Source: Basidiobolus meristosporus CBS 931.73 (taxonomy: Eukaryota > Basidiobolomycota > Basidiobolomycetes > Basidiobolales > Basidiobolaceae). From it: 64,000 bases of DNA. The stretch is taken from positions 1-64,000 of the forward strand of contig MCFE01000135.1 of assembly GCA_002104905.1 (NCBI GenBank), in the 5' to 3' direction. Position 1 is the first letter of the stretch; every line of letters begins with the position of its first letter. The position numbers were made by a program, and so were the translations under genes. The notes under the pieces were generated by a model. It was not told the DNA's origin. It worked only from the letters and a program-made list of their open reading frames with translations, and did no database searches. Below, piece by piece: positions 43,876 through 55,260 of the stretch.

Positions 43876-45493
43876 CTACCACTCAATAAGTACTTCTGTT
43901 GTAATGCTCTGTTTCCACAACTTTAGTTGGATCCTAACAGCTTTATGCCAATGTTCATTCACTGGTTCCCACATGTCCTGGTCTTCAGCCAACACTGCAA
44001 GGTCTAGCACCTCATCTCTCAGTCCTTGCAATAAATCCTTGCAATATTGCAGTACATTCTCTTCAGTGCTGCTCTTGAAGTAGTGCTGCAACCTCTTGGT
44101 GTGCCTATTAATGTTCCATAACTCCACTGAAGGTATTGTGATAGTCTTTTGAGCTCTTGATGCTGTAGCCTTGTCTGTCAGTGGGGTCTCCACTCTGTCA
44201 ACAATGGAGGATATGGAGGCTCTGGTGGACAAATTGCCTTTCTCTGCCAAGTCATCTAGCTCACTGGAGTGTAGCTCAACTGGCTGTGCTTCCAACTCTT
44301 GTGAAAGCAGCTGTTTTCTTGTTGATGATTCTTCTAGGCTATGGTGGGATTTGGTTTGTTCTAGGCTCATGGTGTTAATTGGCAAGAAATGCAGCTTTTC
44401 TCTTACACTTCCCTGTCTCCACATGGGTAGACTTTTCCCCCTTTACCTTTGCCTTTATCACTGCCAGTTCTTTCACTGCTACTTTGTCTGAGTGCTTCTT
44501 GTATTGAGCTACATCTTCTCCTTGATGAATGCTGCTCTGATGCATCTATTTGTTGAAATTTAAGAAGTGATGTGGATATAAGGAACTTATCAAGAGATAG
44601 TGATAATTGTTGAACTGCTGTTTATTAATAAATAAGCTCAGTATTTATACCTTTGTAGAAGTAATACAGCTGTAACACTAAGTAAGGAGGGCTTCTCAAT
44701 ATTCAGAAGCATTTTGTAACAGTGTCAGGGTTAGTACATGATAGTTAGAATTAGTGCTAATTTGATCCTGACTATAAGGGAATAATCATAAGATCATAGA
44801 TCTGAAGAAAGTGGCAAAGTTAAAGCTGTAAATTAGTCCCACAGTGACCAAGACTAGTCCAGAATTGTTAAGTAAGATTTTAGCTGCAGAGTGATACCAA
44901 ATAGTCCAATATTTCATCACTGTTGTGGCCTGCTTGTCCCTTGCTGGTACTCTGCAGGCAACCTGACGCATCTCTCCCTCCTGTTTCAAGCTCTCAGCCC
45001 ATGCTGTGATTGGCTACTGAGGTGGCCACTTGTTTTATCACTGCAAGGTTGTTCACTGCTACTTTGACTGAGTGCTTCTTGAATAGAAGTAAACTTTTTA
45101 CTAGGTAAATGGAGTGCTGGTGTATTTGTGTCTGCCTGCTTTTCCCTTACCAGCACTCTTCCAGCTACCTGATGCCACTTTGCTGCCTGTTTGGAGCTTT
45201 TGGCCCTGCTTGTAACAGGCCTCAAGGAAGCCACTGGTTTTTAGCCATTTCACCCTTGTTCTTCTGCCTTTGATAGTTTCTACTATTCTTGAGATACTCT
45301 CTGAGCAAACCAATACTGGCTCAAAAACTGTTTGCTTGTTTGAATCCAGGATAATGCCCATGGAGCATGTCAAGCACATTCTGCTTGGTCTTGAGTTACT
45401 GATGGTCCCATGGTATGCCAGCCTTAACATCTGGGCATGCCAGACTTCCAATGGCCTCTTGAATATTAGCTCACTCTTCATCATTGCACTCAA
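43876..45493 (-). pseudogene. Tnp2-element partner ORF (T2)
   Basis: Minus strand, best preserved copy. N-terminal part 45101-45493 (MCLTCSMGIILDSNKQT; SISRIVETIKGRRTR), repeat region 44986-45234 (VLVREKQADTNTPALHLPSKKFTSIQEALSQSSSEQ), solo LTR 44551-44919, then the C-terminal 182-codon frame 43876-44424 (RLQHYFKSSTEENVLQYCKDLLQGLRDEV; MWEPVNEHWHKAV). No known domain recognised. The open C-terminal frame and four related copies argue that it encodes a real protein domain. Confidence 0.6.
44551..44919 (-). repeat. Solo copia-C LTR
   Basis: 369 bp, TGTTGAAATTTAAG... to ...TTTCATCA, matching the LTR at 60792-61158 in reverse orientation. Flanked by CTATT / CTGTT, a 5-bp TSD with one mismatch; the same site is unoccupied in the related copy near 63500. 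A solo LTR left by recombination between LTRs. Confidence 0.85.
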
Positions 45494-46389
45494 TGGCTTG
45501 ACAGATCTTCAATGTCTTTTGATTTTTAGGCTTTGGTTTAATTGCTACATTTTCTCACTCCCATGCTGGGATAGGCTTTTCTGTGAGCTTTATCTTTGGG
45601 CACTGTTGTTGTGCTTCAAAGACTATATGCTGTTCCTCTGCTGTTACATTGGGAGATGGCTCAATTCTTGGCTATGATATTGAGCTACTCAACTTCCTTA
45701 TTTGCAGCAATGATACTGCTATCTCCACCTGGGATATTGATTGGTCTACACATAATATCTGCTCATCCTGTTTCTACACTATTTCCTGATTTCTCTGTGC
45801 CATTGTATCTATTCAATCAGCCACTGCACCTAAATGCCTTAATAATCATTGATATGAGCCGACAACATACCTACCAATATAGGTGGTGGTGATTTTATGA
45901 CAGCCACTTGCAGGTCTCAACTGAAGGTACTGCTATTGCTACATTTGCATCTGCCTCAGCAGTATGGTAAGCTTGTGGCTCTGCAGAAGTTCCAAATTGC
46001 CTACTTAACTGAGAACCTGAGGAGTCTGCATTATTCCACTCAGTGGACACCATCCACAGGGTCTTTTTTGGTTGTTGCCCTGCTTGTTGCACTGAATATC
46101 ACAGCAAGCTATTGTCCAGCTGCTCTTTGGCTAATGTCAGTGGCAAGGTTTGGTTGGGAACCAGACAACTTTGCTTTATTTTTTGGCGGCATGTATATGG
46201 AAGTAAGTCAGACCAATGGGAAATGGTCTTACAAATACTTGAATATTTAGTGCCACAACTATGTTTATAAAGCTTACTCTGGCAGGTCATCTTTGAATCT
46301 GACATTCATGTAGATACAGTGTCTCAAATACAAGACTGTCTTAAACTCACATGAATATTGACAAAAAAGTGATGTAATAGAGTTACATT
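45494..46389. other. Upstream part and divergent promoter of T2 genes
   Basis: Non-coding as far as I can read; partly homologous to the reverse complement of 24941-25387. 44968-45858, which overlaps it, has no CpG at all. Confidence 0.4.
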
Positions 46390-48929
46390 GTTGAGTGTCA
46401 AACTGATTGCCCCATGGACAAGACCACTTTGATTCATTGCCATAAGCAAGGAGAAAAATGACCTGGTGGCTATTGTAGCAAGCCTCTCAGCCATGAGGCA
46501 TGCAGGGAGCATAGGAAGTGTTAGACAAATCATGGCCAGTGCTTTGCCACACAAGTCATATTGACTAGTCACCAGTCACTACTGTACAAACAATATCTTG
46601 CCAGCCTCTTCATACTTCTATAAAGCATCTGGCTGCACTTATTGCCTTACATAAACTGAATCAGGACAGTTTGTGATGCCTTTAGGCTCACCCCAGCCTC
46701 CTGAATATGGGCTGCAGAGTGATAGCTCTACAGAAGCAGGCTCACTGACGGATTGTGAGCCTGTCTTCCCTAACAACAGTACCTTGCATGAGCCCAGCAG
46801 AATCCTATTATGCAATGAGACAACACCTGGGAAAATTATGGAATCAAGTGAGCCCAGTAGCCCATCTACTGGTGAAGGGTGTGATGTTTTGGCTAGAGAA
46901 GTGTCTTGTTTCCACTAATATCAGTAATGAGGGCTTTGAGGTTTTACTACTACTACTTGCCAAATTCATCCCGGGATGCAACTTACCATTGTGGTGGTGT
47001 ATAGGTCCAAGGGAGAGATACATCCAACACTTCTCAAGTGTTTTGTGTGTGGGGTGTTCACTGGGTGCAATAACCTCTGGTAAAAGCTTGCTAGGAATAC
47101 TTGGGTTCTGTCTCTAATCTAATGTGAAGGGGAATAAAGTCACAAGCTTGTCAGGAGAAAACTATTGAGCTACAATCCCCAACTTAGTTGGCGTCTTAAC
47201 AAAAGTATGTGCTGGGTTCAGTGTCCTTGAGATGACAATGTACTAAAGCTTCCAAGGTCAAAACAACTGTAAACTCCACCAGCAGGGACTTGATAAGAAT
47301 GCAGCTGTGGTCAATAGTTACAAAGACATAAAAGTATCTTTGCCTGTACAAGAACAAACTTGGGAAAAAATCAAATATAATAAAAGATACCTACTCTGAG
47401 TATTCCTCACAAGTAGTGCCTCCAAGGTCAGTTGGCTGTCAGCGCAGTTTCCTGGGAGTGTTCTGTGGTCTGGGGTTGGAAGTTCAGGTGGCAGCAGGTA
47501 GCAGTGATCACACTAATCAACAAGTTGGTATATTGATAAAAGGGATGATGACCTATTGTTGAGGGATAGCCTCCCTTATATACTTTTCTTACTGGCTAAG
47601 TGATTACTAATCATGGCGTTCTAGAAGGTTCTGCATATTAGTAGAAATCTTAATGACATAAGAATGACCTAAGAATGTTCTAGGTAGGTGCTGGAAGGTT
47701 CTAAGAGGCACAGCATATCCAACCAATCAGGAATCAGTACTCTGAAACCTGTGTAACATAGGGATACTATATATTGTATGGAAATGGTAGGGAAGGTGAC
47801 ACGGGTAGATCATGTGTCACAGGTACTGGCATGGGTACTTGCCTAATATAGAAGTACTTATAGCTAGTAATCTTACATAAAGTGAGGGGTAACTTATGCA
47901 ATAAGGTAAGCAGGTGCAATAGTAAACCGGCTTACGGGATAGTACTGATTGGGTAAGACAAATGGGATAAAACTAAAATAAGTGTAGTAGAGATATAGGG
48001 AAGTAGAAAATAAGGGAATGAGCACATCTGTCAGTGGGTGTCACTGTGACCCCACTACACCGTATACATGGTATAATTGGAAAACTGTCATGTGACTATC
48101 AACCTATGACTCAGTGACCATCCTGATACTAGCATGTGTTAACATCTGCGTGGCATTCACATCAGAAAGTGCCACCAATGCAAGGAGTTCAACTTGTCAG
48201 GAATCCACCACCATTGTGGGAAAACATTGTTCATACTCTGGATATATTCCGGTAATACCCTGTACAAAGAGACTCATGCAGTCCCACAAATATTGTGAAG
48301 CTATAAAGTACTGCACTTAGTACTAATCAAGCACAAAAATATCAGATATATTCAATGACAAACATTGCAGACAGTGTTGTAGCAAGGGCCACCTTGAAGG
48401 TATGTGTGACCATGCCTTTGCCTTTGCACTTGATGGATAGTCATTAAACAAGTACTCTATTAGCAAACCCTGCTGGCCACAGATTCTCATCAATCTGAAT
48501 CTGCTGCCTATTTTATGGTATCAGAGCAAAAATCTGATGGTAGTCTCACTGGTAGCTGGGACTAAATCACCATCCAACCTGGATAGCTACCCATATCCAT
48601 GGGTGGATGAGCTTGTATGCATTTCAGCAGGATACCAGTAAGTGGCTGTAATGTAAAAGAGCATATTATCTTCTGCATTGGAGATACCCCAGCCATCAGC
48701 CAAATAGGCAGCTTTTCTGGGTACAATGGACAATGTTACTGTTAAATATGTCAGATCCAAAGGACTTAGTCCATAAGTTACACATACTGTTATTACCCAA
48801 ACACCAACACTAATAACATAATCTTTCCACAGAGAGATTGTACACAGGTCAGTATGCAATTGCAGCAAGATTTGGCAGGCTATAAGCCATTGGTCAGAAT
48901 ATGGAATTATTTGGAGACTGTAGATCCGT
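46390..48929 (+). pseudogene. Tnp2 transposase 5' part (T2)
   Basis: Plus strand, counterpart of 22214-24940. The N-terminal SKPLSHEACR region lies near 46480, then LTDCEPVFPNNSTLHEPS (46740-46800). A 1.07-kb insert splits it at 46990-48059. The core resumes from 48060 and includes INLNLLPILWYQSKNLMVVSLVAG, LDSYPYP and GLSP-type blocks, with many frame breaks. It is cut at 48930 by the copia-A insertion. Confidence 0.7.
46990..48059. mobile_element. Gypsy-related insert (solo LTR or partial element)
   Basis: 1070 bp, TGTGGTGG... to ...CCCCACTACA, absent at the matching position of T1 (near 24330) and of T4 (near 63920). 47160-47400 resembles the untranslated leader of gypsy-1 (31640-31860). 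No long frame. No clean TSD, so the type is uncertain. Confidence 0.5.
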
Positions 48930-48934
48930 AAGAT

Positions 48935-49281
48935 GGTTGTGAGAGTCTTGGAGATATTGGAAGTGATTTGGAGAACAAGTAGATTATGTGGTTTCACTTA
49001 ATGATTTATTGAATGTAAAAGTAGTATTTATACTTTTACCTGGTCTTGGCATTACAAACACATAGAATAGGCTAAGGAAGGTCCCAAGAACATGTGTGCA
49101 AAGTTTGGAGTTGTTTGGACAACTTTGAGAATTTTCATGTTGTGGGTACCTGGGATTTTGGTGAAAATATTCTAAGTAAATCCCAACAAGGAATTTGGTC
49201 AGTATTCCCTAGGATTTGAAGGTGATGATCTAAGTGACTAAGTTAGGTGAATATTTAGGTGGAAATACAAATTTTACAACA
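48935..49281 (-). repeat. Copia-A 3' LTR
   Basis: 347 bp; the right side borders CTCCCACTCAGC, the polypurine tract (GTGGGAG) in minus sense. Confidence 0.92.
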
Positions 49282-49292
49282 CTCCCACTCAG

Positions 49293-49926
49293 CTAAATGT
49301 TCATACTGACTAGTCCTAATCTTGACCTAAGATATTCAAACTTGTCTCTAGCTGATGGTTTGGTAAATATGTATGCAATCATTTCATCTGTAGGACAGTA
49401 AATTAAGCTAACTAAGTTATTCTCTATAGCTTCACGTATGAAATGATGTCTAACATCTATGTGCTTGGTTCTAGCATGAAAAGTTGGATTTCTACCTAAT
49501 TGTATACATCCTTGATTATCTTCAAATAAAGTAATAGGCGTTTTTTGACATATGCCTAAATCTGTAAGGAGCTTTCTTATCCACATTGCTTCTTTTGTAG
49601 CTTCACAGGCTGCCATATACTCTGCCTCTGTAGTAGAAAGTGCTACGGTTGGTTGCTTTCTTGAACTCCACAAAATTGCTCCTTTACAGTAAAGAAAGGT
49701 GTATCCTGTGGTGGATCTTCTGTCTTCCAAATTTTGTCCCCAATCAGCATCAGACTATCCCACAAGATCCTGTTCTGAGTCCTTATAAGTGTATCTTAAG
49801 CTGATATCAGCAGTTCCTTTTAGGTATCTAAAAATCCGCTTAACTGCTGCAATATGATCAGATCCATAATTCTGATTATGTTGGCTGACAACTCCCACTG
49901 AATATGAGATATCCGCTCATAGACTC
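49293..49926 (-). pseudogene. Copia-A RNase H
   Basis: Minus strand. RSTTGYTFLYCKGAILWSSRKQPTVALSTTEAEYMAACEAT and TKHIDVRHHFIREAIENN, ending FEYLRSRLGLVSMNI. The joint with RT lacks the usual YQSAVGSLMYL-type stretch and carries stops, so a small deletion and frame change lie near 49927. Confidence 0.85.
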
Positions 49927-50670
49927 TTAAGGAAAGTCAGGGCTTTCAGATGGCACCAAGCTCTCTTGATTTGGTTGAGTTTTGACCAAGTTAAGGTTTG
50001 TCTCCATTGGGGTAGCAGCTGGTTTACAGTCTTCCATTTTGTACTTCTTTAGTATATCTTGAATATACTTGGATTGGCTTAGGGTAATAGTCTGGGTACT
50101 TCTGTCTATGGAGAACTTAATCCATAAGCAGTAACTAAGTTCTCCTAGATCAGACATCTTGAACTCCTTAGATAGGCTGGATTTAGTCTCTTCCAATGTT
50201 TCTAGGTTATTGGCGGCTATAATAAGATCATCCACATATAGAGTTAATAGAACTGGATTTGCTCTATCTGGCTTATAGTATATACTATAATCAGCATTAC
50301 TTCTTTTGAAACTCAAAGATTCCAAATAAGAATCTATCTTGCAATTCCAGGCTCTTGGTGATTGTTTGAGACCATATAGTGACTTTTTAAGCTTGCAGAC
50401 CAAATGGGGGTTATCTTGGTCAACAAACCTATCAGGCTGGTCCATATACACGTCCTCATCTAGTTCTCCATTCAAAAATGCAGTTTTTACATTCATTTGA
50501 TGAATAAAAAACTTATATTTGGCTGCAATAGCCAATATTAATCTGATGGAGTTAAACTTGGCTACCGGTGCAAAGGTCTCAGTATAGTCAAGTCCTTTTG
50601 TTTGAGAGTATCCTTTGGCTACAGGTCTTGCTTTGTATCTTTCAATTGTACCATCAGCCTTGTATTTTGT
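49927..50670 (-). pseudogene. Copia-A reverse transcriptase
   Basis: Minus strand, in frame with the integrase above it but separated by one TAG stop (50671-50673). ETFAPVAKFNSIRLILAIAA, FIHQMNVKTAFLNGELDEDVYMDQPDRF, LKKSLYGLKQSPRAWN, and the active site LYVDDLIIA with both Asp retained. Ends prematurely after SESPDFP. Confidence 0.88.
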
Positions 50671-51759
50671 CTAGAAGACCCATCTGCATCCAATTGATTT
50701 TTGGTTGATTGGTAATTTGACTAAGTCCCAAGTTTGATTTTCCATCAGTGCCTGATATTCCTCAGTCATTGCAGATCTCCAAAACTTTGTCTGAGGGCTA
50801 TTTAGGGCCTCTTTTACAGTCTGGGGCTCATCAATATGGACTGAATAGGCATAGGCTAAGTTTGTACCCTCATTGAAATAGTAATTTGGGCTATTTCTTG
50901 TCCAATTTGATCTCCAGACATTTGATACTGGAATGATCACTTCTGGGATATTCCTGGGCACTGATTCTGGCTGAACCACAGTTGTAGAGTCCTCTGGAGT
51001 GAGAAAATTTTCATTGTTTTGCTCTGATTCAATCCTGACAATTGGTGGACTTGAGATCAAATTTTCATCATCATTTGATATCATTTTTTGTGAAAATTTT
51101 GAATTTTCATCAAACAACACATCCCTGGACTTGATAAGCTTCTTTGCTTTGGTATTGTAGAGTATGTATGCCTTACTCTCATTGCAGTAGCCCAAAAATA
51201 TGCATTTTTCACTTTTTGGATCAAGTTTTGACTGATTTCCAGCCAGCTTTTTGGCATATGCTGTACACCCAAATATTCTTAGATGTTCTGCACTTGGTCT
51301 GTATCCACACCATGCTTCAAATGGAGTAGAATCACAAAGTATTCTGTTATAACTCCTATTTTTAAGGTATACAGCAGTGGCAACTGATTCTGCGCAAAAA
51401 TCATAGGATAATTGTTGATCATGGATCATAGATCTTGCCAAATCAATTATTAATCTGTTAGATTGTTCTGCTACTCCATTTTGCTGTGGGGAGTATGGTA
51501 CAGTAGTCTCTTGCTTTATCCCATGAATTTTGCAGAAGTGGACAAAGAGTTTTGAGGTATATTCTCCACTATTGTCAGAGCGTATTTTCTTGATTTTTTC
51601 ACCAGTTTCTGTTTCCACCATGGCTTTAAGCTCCCTGAACTTAGACAGAGCTTCTTCCTTCCTCTCCATGAAGTAGACCCATGTGTATCTTGTATAATCA
51701 TCAATAAAAGTGATTAAATACTCATCCCATCTAAGGATAAATTTTGCATAGGTCCACAC
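50671..51759 (-). pseudogene. Copia-A integrase core
   Basis: Minus strand, 362 codons open. FIDDYTRYTWVYFMERK, IRSDNSGEYTS (second catalytic Asp) and PYSPQQNGVAEQSNR (catalytic Glu), then AWCGYRPSAEHLRIFGCTAY and the linker to RT. The first catalytic Asp (HSDLCGPM) is in the frame of the preceding segment, so a frameshift near 51714-51759 divides the integrase. Confidence 0.88.
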
Positions 51760-53228
51760 AGATCTGAGTGAATTAGATCTAATTTTATCTTAGTTTTGAT
51801 TAACCCAAAGCTCTTGAACGGTTGTCTGACTTGTTTCCCATATATGCAGGCTTCACAGTGCTCCAATTTAGCTGGGGGATCAATTTTCACTCCAGAAATT
51901 GGCTGATATTTGATCATTTTGCGCAAATAATCAAAATTGATGTGCCCAAATCTCCTGTGCCAAGGCATTGGTCTTTCTTCATTTAAGTTACTTATATTAG
52001 CTTCTAGATATGATGGAATATAAGTCAACTTGTATAGATTCTGATCTCTGATGCCTGAAGCAATATGAGCACCATTTTGATCAGTGATCCTGCATCCAGA
52101 ATTGTCAATACTGAAACTGAGTTCTTCTGCTGCGGCCTTGCTTACAGAGAGTAGGTTCTTGGCTATTTCTGGTACATAAAGTACTTCTTTAAAGGTCAGT
52201 GTATGGCTTCCTTCACTGCTTCTAAGGTTTACTTGGATAGTTCCTTCTCCCACTGCATCAAGTGTTCTATTGTTACCCATGAAAACCTTCATAATTGGAA
52301 ATTCTTGATATTGGGTAAAAAGTTCTTTTTGGTGTGTAAAGTGTTGAGAAGCTCCAGAGTCAATATACCACGTCTGAGAATCCTTGTTTGTGGTCATATT
52401 TAGTGCAGACATGAATAGTCTATCTTCAGTTGTTGCAGCATTTCCATTCTTAGGCTTCTTCTGCTGATAATCTCTCTTTTTGAAATACCGGTCTGATGTG
52501 CGTCCTTTCCTTTTGCAGTAGTTGCAAAATAGGTTGCTGTTGCCTTTGTAGGGTCTTGGATACCTCCTTTGTTGGTTATCACTGCTTATTAAAGCATTTT
52601 CTTCTTCCTTCTTATTGGCGCTTGATTTTCTCAATTCTTCATCCAGGAGCCTTCCATATACGTAATTTAAGGTCAAATCTTCAGTTCTGGACTCTAGGGC
52701 TGATACAAGGCCCTGAAACTTGTCTGTCAGGCTATTCAGGATGGTAACTATCACATCCTCATCAGTAGTTTGTACGCCCACAGATTCCATCTCATCTACC
52801 AGCAGGGTAATTCTGTTAATTAGATTTTTCATTTCTTCTCCTGGCAGCATCTTTGTAGTAAAGAATTTTTTTCTCAGATACATTTTCTTGGCAGCTGAAC
52901 ATGACTGGTAGGTGTCTTCTAATGCCTTCCAGGCATTCTTTGCTGTTTTAGCTCTTGAGCATTGAATTAACAATTTGTCCTTGACATTAAGGCAAATGCA
53001 GTTAAAGGCACTTTGTTCTTTCCTCTGGTACTTTAAGGCTTCCTCTCCCACATTTTTAGGAGGGTATTCTTCTCCCATGACAATATCCCAAAGGCCTCTT
53101 TCTTGTAGCAGCATCTTCATCTTCACCTTCCACACTTGGTAGTTAGAGCCATCCAACTTTTCAGCAGAGGGAAAAATTCCAGTAATAGCAGTAGTACACA
53201 TTGCAGAGAGTGACAGCTTGGGGCTCAT
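51714..53228 (-). pseudogene. Copia-A gag, protease and integrase N-terminus
   Basis: Minus strand, 505 codons from the ATG at 53228. That ATG lies inside the primer-binding site and gives MSPKLSLSAMCTT; Met10 is the alternative. Gag LDGSNYQVWKVKMKMLLQ, then a degenerate zinc knuckle (CNYCKRKGRTSDRY, His and third Cys lost), protease active site YIDSGASQHF intact, the pre-integrase domain (MPWHRRFGHINFDYLRKM; CEACIYGKQ) and the integrase start DLIHSDLCGPM. A single uninterrupted frame, so this part is recent. Confidence 0.9.
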
Positions 53229-53232
53229 AACC
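53220..53232 (-). promoter_or_regulatory. Copia-A primer-binding site (initiator tRNA-Met anticodon arm)
   Basis: GGTTATGAGCCCC on the minus strand directly inside the 5' LTR. Its complement GGGGCTCATAACC reads as the anticodon stem-loop of an initiator tRNA-Met (CTCATAA loop), pointing to half-tRNA priming as in Drosophila copia. Confidence 0.8.
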
Positions 53233-53581
53233 TGTTGTAAGAGTCTTGGAGATATTGGAAGTGATTTGGAGAACAAGTAGATTATGTGGTTTTCACTTAA
53301 TGATTAATTGAATGTAAAAGTAGTATTTATACTTTTACCTGGTCTTGGCATTACAAACACGTAGAATAGGTTAAGGAAGGTCCCAAGAACATGTGTGCAA
53401 AGTTTGGGGCTGTTTGGACAACTTTGAGAATTTTCATGTTCTGGGTACCTGGCATTTTGGTGAAAATATTCTAAGTAAATCCCAACAAGGAATTTGGTCA
53501 GTATTCTCTAGGATTTGAAGATGATGATCTAAGTGACTAAGTTAGGTGAATATTTAGGTGGAAATACAAATTTTTGCAAAA
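53233..53581 (-). repeat. Copia-A 5' LTR
   Basis: 349 bp, TGTTGTAAGAG... to ...TTTTTGCAAAA, followed by TSD AAGAT. Confidence 0.92.
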
Positions 53582-53586
53582 AAGAT

Positions 53587-54860
53587 AGGGGGTATTTGTT
53601 TGAGCATTAGCTTTCCACTGGCAGCAATGCATTTGCTTTTCAACAATATCCCTTTACTGACAACCAAGTTGTATGTGGGGCATTTCAAGCTTTGAGATAT
53701 CAGCAATTTGCAAGAATAGGCAAGATATTTGAGAGTATCTGCTACACTAAGACTTCTCACAGGCTCCAATCAACATTTGTATGCTTATGCAAAAATACAA
53801 GTGCAAGAACTGGATGAACTGGATATGCAGTTATTCAAGTTGCCTTCTCAAGCCATTTGTACCAAGAGTACACTGGAAGCATTAGGAGTCATACCTGGAC
53901 ATTGTAGAATATTTATCCAGAAGCAGATCACCAATGCCAACTTAACAAATTTGCAGCTTTGGTGCAATGAGCTTGTTTTGGGATTTGAGCACCTATACTA
54001 CAAGCATAAACTGAATGTGTAGATCTCTGCTACCACTCTATCCATTTGCTACTCCATTTAGCATGGTGTGTTCAGAATATTGCACCTTGCTTCAACTTTT
54101 GGGAGTATCCTATGGAGCAGATGTGTGGGGAGATAGGAAGACAAGTCAAGTTGCAGGTCCTACTCAGTTGTATCAGGAATATTACCTTCAAGTCTGTCAT
54201 GGATTTGATGAGTTGGCATATGAAGGACATCCAGGAAGAGTTGGAAAATACTGAGGACAGATGTTCACACTGAGATACCAAGGCCTATGGCATTAAGAAC
54301 CAAAGCAGCCCCAATGCATTGGTAATCAGTCAAGTAATGTCAAGTTGGGTTGGATGCATCAATCAACTAGTTTTTATTAGTAAGGCTCTACCAAGGTAAA
54401 CCTAATTTCTCTTGGTCACAAGCCAACTTCTGCACCATTCAGTATGGAGGTCACACAAACAAGAGCCAGAGCACACCTATAAGGGGACTAGAATCTATTA
54501 GGGAGAAGGAATATATTGGCTTAATACCTGGAAGTTATTTGCAGATATTCAGGAGATATTCATGGCAGAAGTGGTAACAACCAGGCATATGTTTGCAAGA
54601 TGTATGTTACCAGCAGCACAAGGTACATGGCAACTTTACAAGCTTCACACTAAAAAGCTGTAAAGTTGAGGTGATAGAAGTATGTCAATTGTGGCAGGTA
54701 TGCATGTTTGTAGAGGTTAGTAAGCAGGAGGACAAATTTTTTTAATTCAAAGCATATGTGGAATGCCGAAGGTAGTAGTGGGTAAGCAAATAAAGAGTGG
54801 TGACTCTACAGTGGAATGTATGAATTGCATCAGGTGAGATAGAAAAAGGAAATACCATTT
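53587..54860 (+). pseudogene. Tnp2 transposase 3' part (T2)
   Basis: Continuation of the gene cut at 48930. Plus strand, multi-frame: blocks matching 22977-23216 (LKPFVPRVHWKH; ITNANLTNLQLW; LVLGFEHLYYKHKLNV) and 22596-22964 (PMEQMCGEIGRQVKLQVL; VMDLMSWHMKDIQEELENTEDRC). The last recognisable block is near 54860; the rest to 55260 is the T2 terminal region. Confidence 0.7.
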
Positions 54861-55260
54861 AGTAATTTTGTACAGTAGCATCATACATAACTAGCTGTAG
54901 GCCGCTATACTGTCATGATAATACCATCAGAGGCTTGCAAAGAGGCCATCACAAAACTGCCAAGTTTTTTGCCATATAAGGCAATTGAATGTACAGGCAG
55001 TTAGATCTACTCAAATAGCTGTAAAGTGCACTGAGACCTTAACAATGCCATGTACAGTGGGTAAAACACAGTACAAAAACTGTTGAATTTTATCAACTTT
55101 ATATGGCTGTAAATTATCAAATCACTGCTGCAATCTTGTTGCAAGATGGTGTACATGCTCATTGATTCCAAGCTGCTGGTATTACAATGGTCTCCTGATG
55201 GGATCTTGACAGTTGATCCAGATTGGATCCACCTGCAGGACCAAATTATCTCTCACAGGG

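Larger units (their letters stand above)
48935..53581 (-). mobile_element. Full-length copia-A retrotransposon
   Basis: 4647 bp, minus strand. LTRs 48935-49281 and 53233-53581 differ at about 13 positions plus two 1-base indels by hand alignment (near 96% identity). TSD AAGAT on both sides (48930-48934, 53582-53586). It splits the Tnp2 transposase of T2, whose sequence resumes directly after it. Coding order gag, protease, integrase, RT, RNase H is copia type. Confidence 0.93.
43426..55260. mobile_element. Tnp2-type DNA transposon T2, with nested insertions
   Basis: 11,835 bp as it stands. Termini CCCTATGAAAAATTATTG (left) and its inverted match ATTATCTCTCACAGGG (right). It lies in gypsy-2; the bases AAGG occur on both sides (43422-43425, 55261-55264), and removing the element with one AAGG gives a continuous gypsy frame (INWRALATHIQ on the minus strand). 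It contains the partner ORF (minus, 43876-45493), the Tnp2 transposase (plus, from about 46390), a solo copia-C LTR, a gypsy-related insert and a full copia-A element. Confidence 0.8.

Noticed and set aside
48587-48997. 136-codon minus-strand open frame resembling another frame at 23532-23789
   Set aside because: Both are antisense to the Tnp2 transposase core; the similarity reflects the shared transposon.
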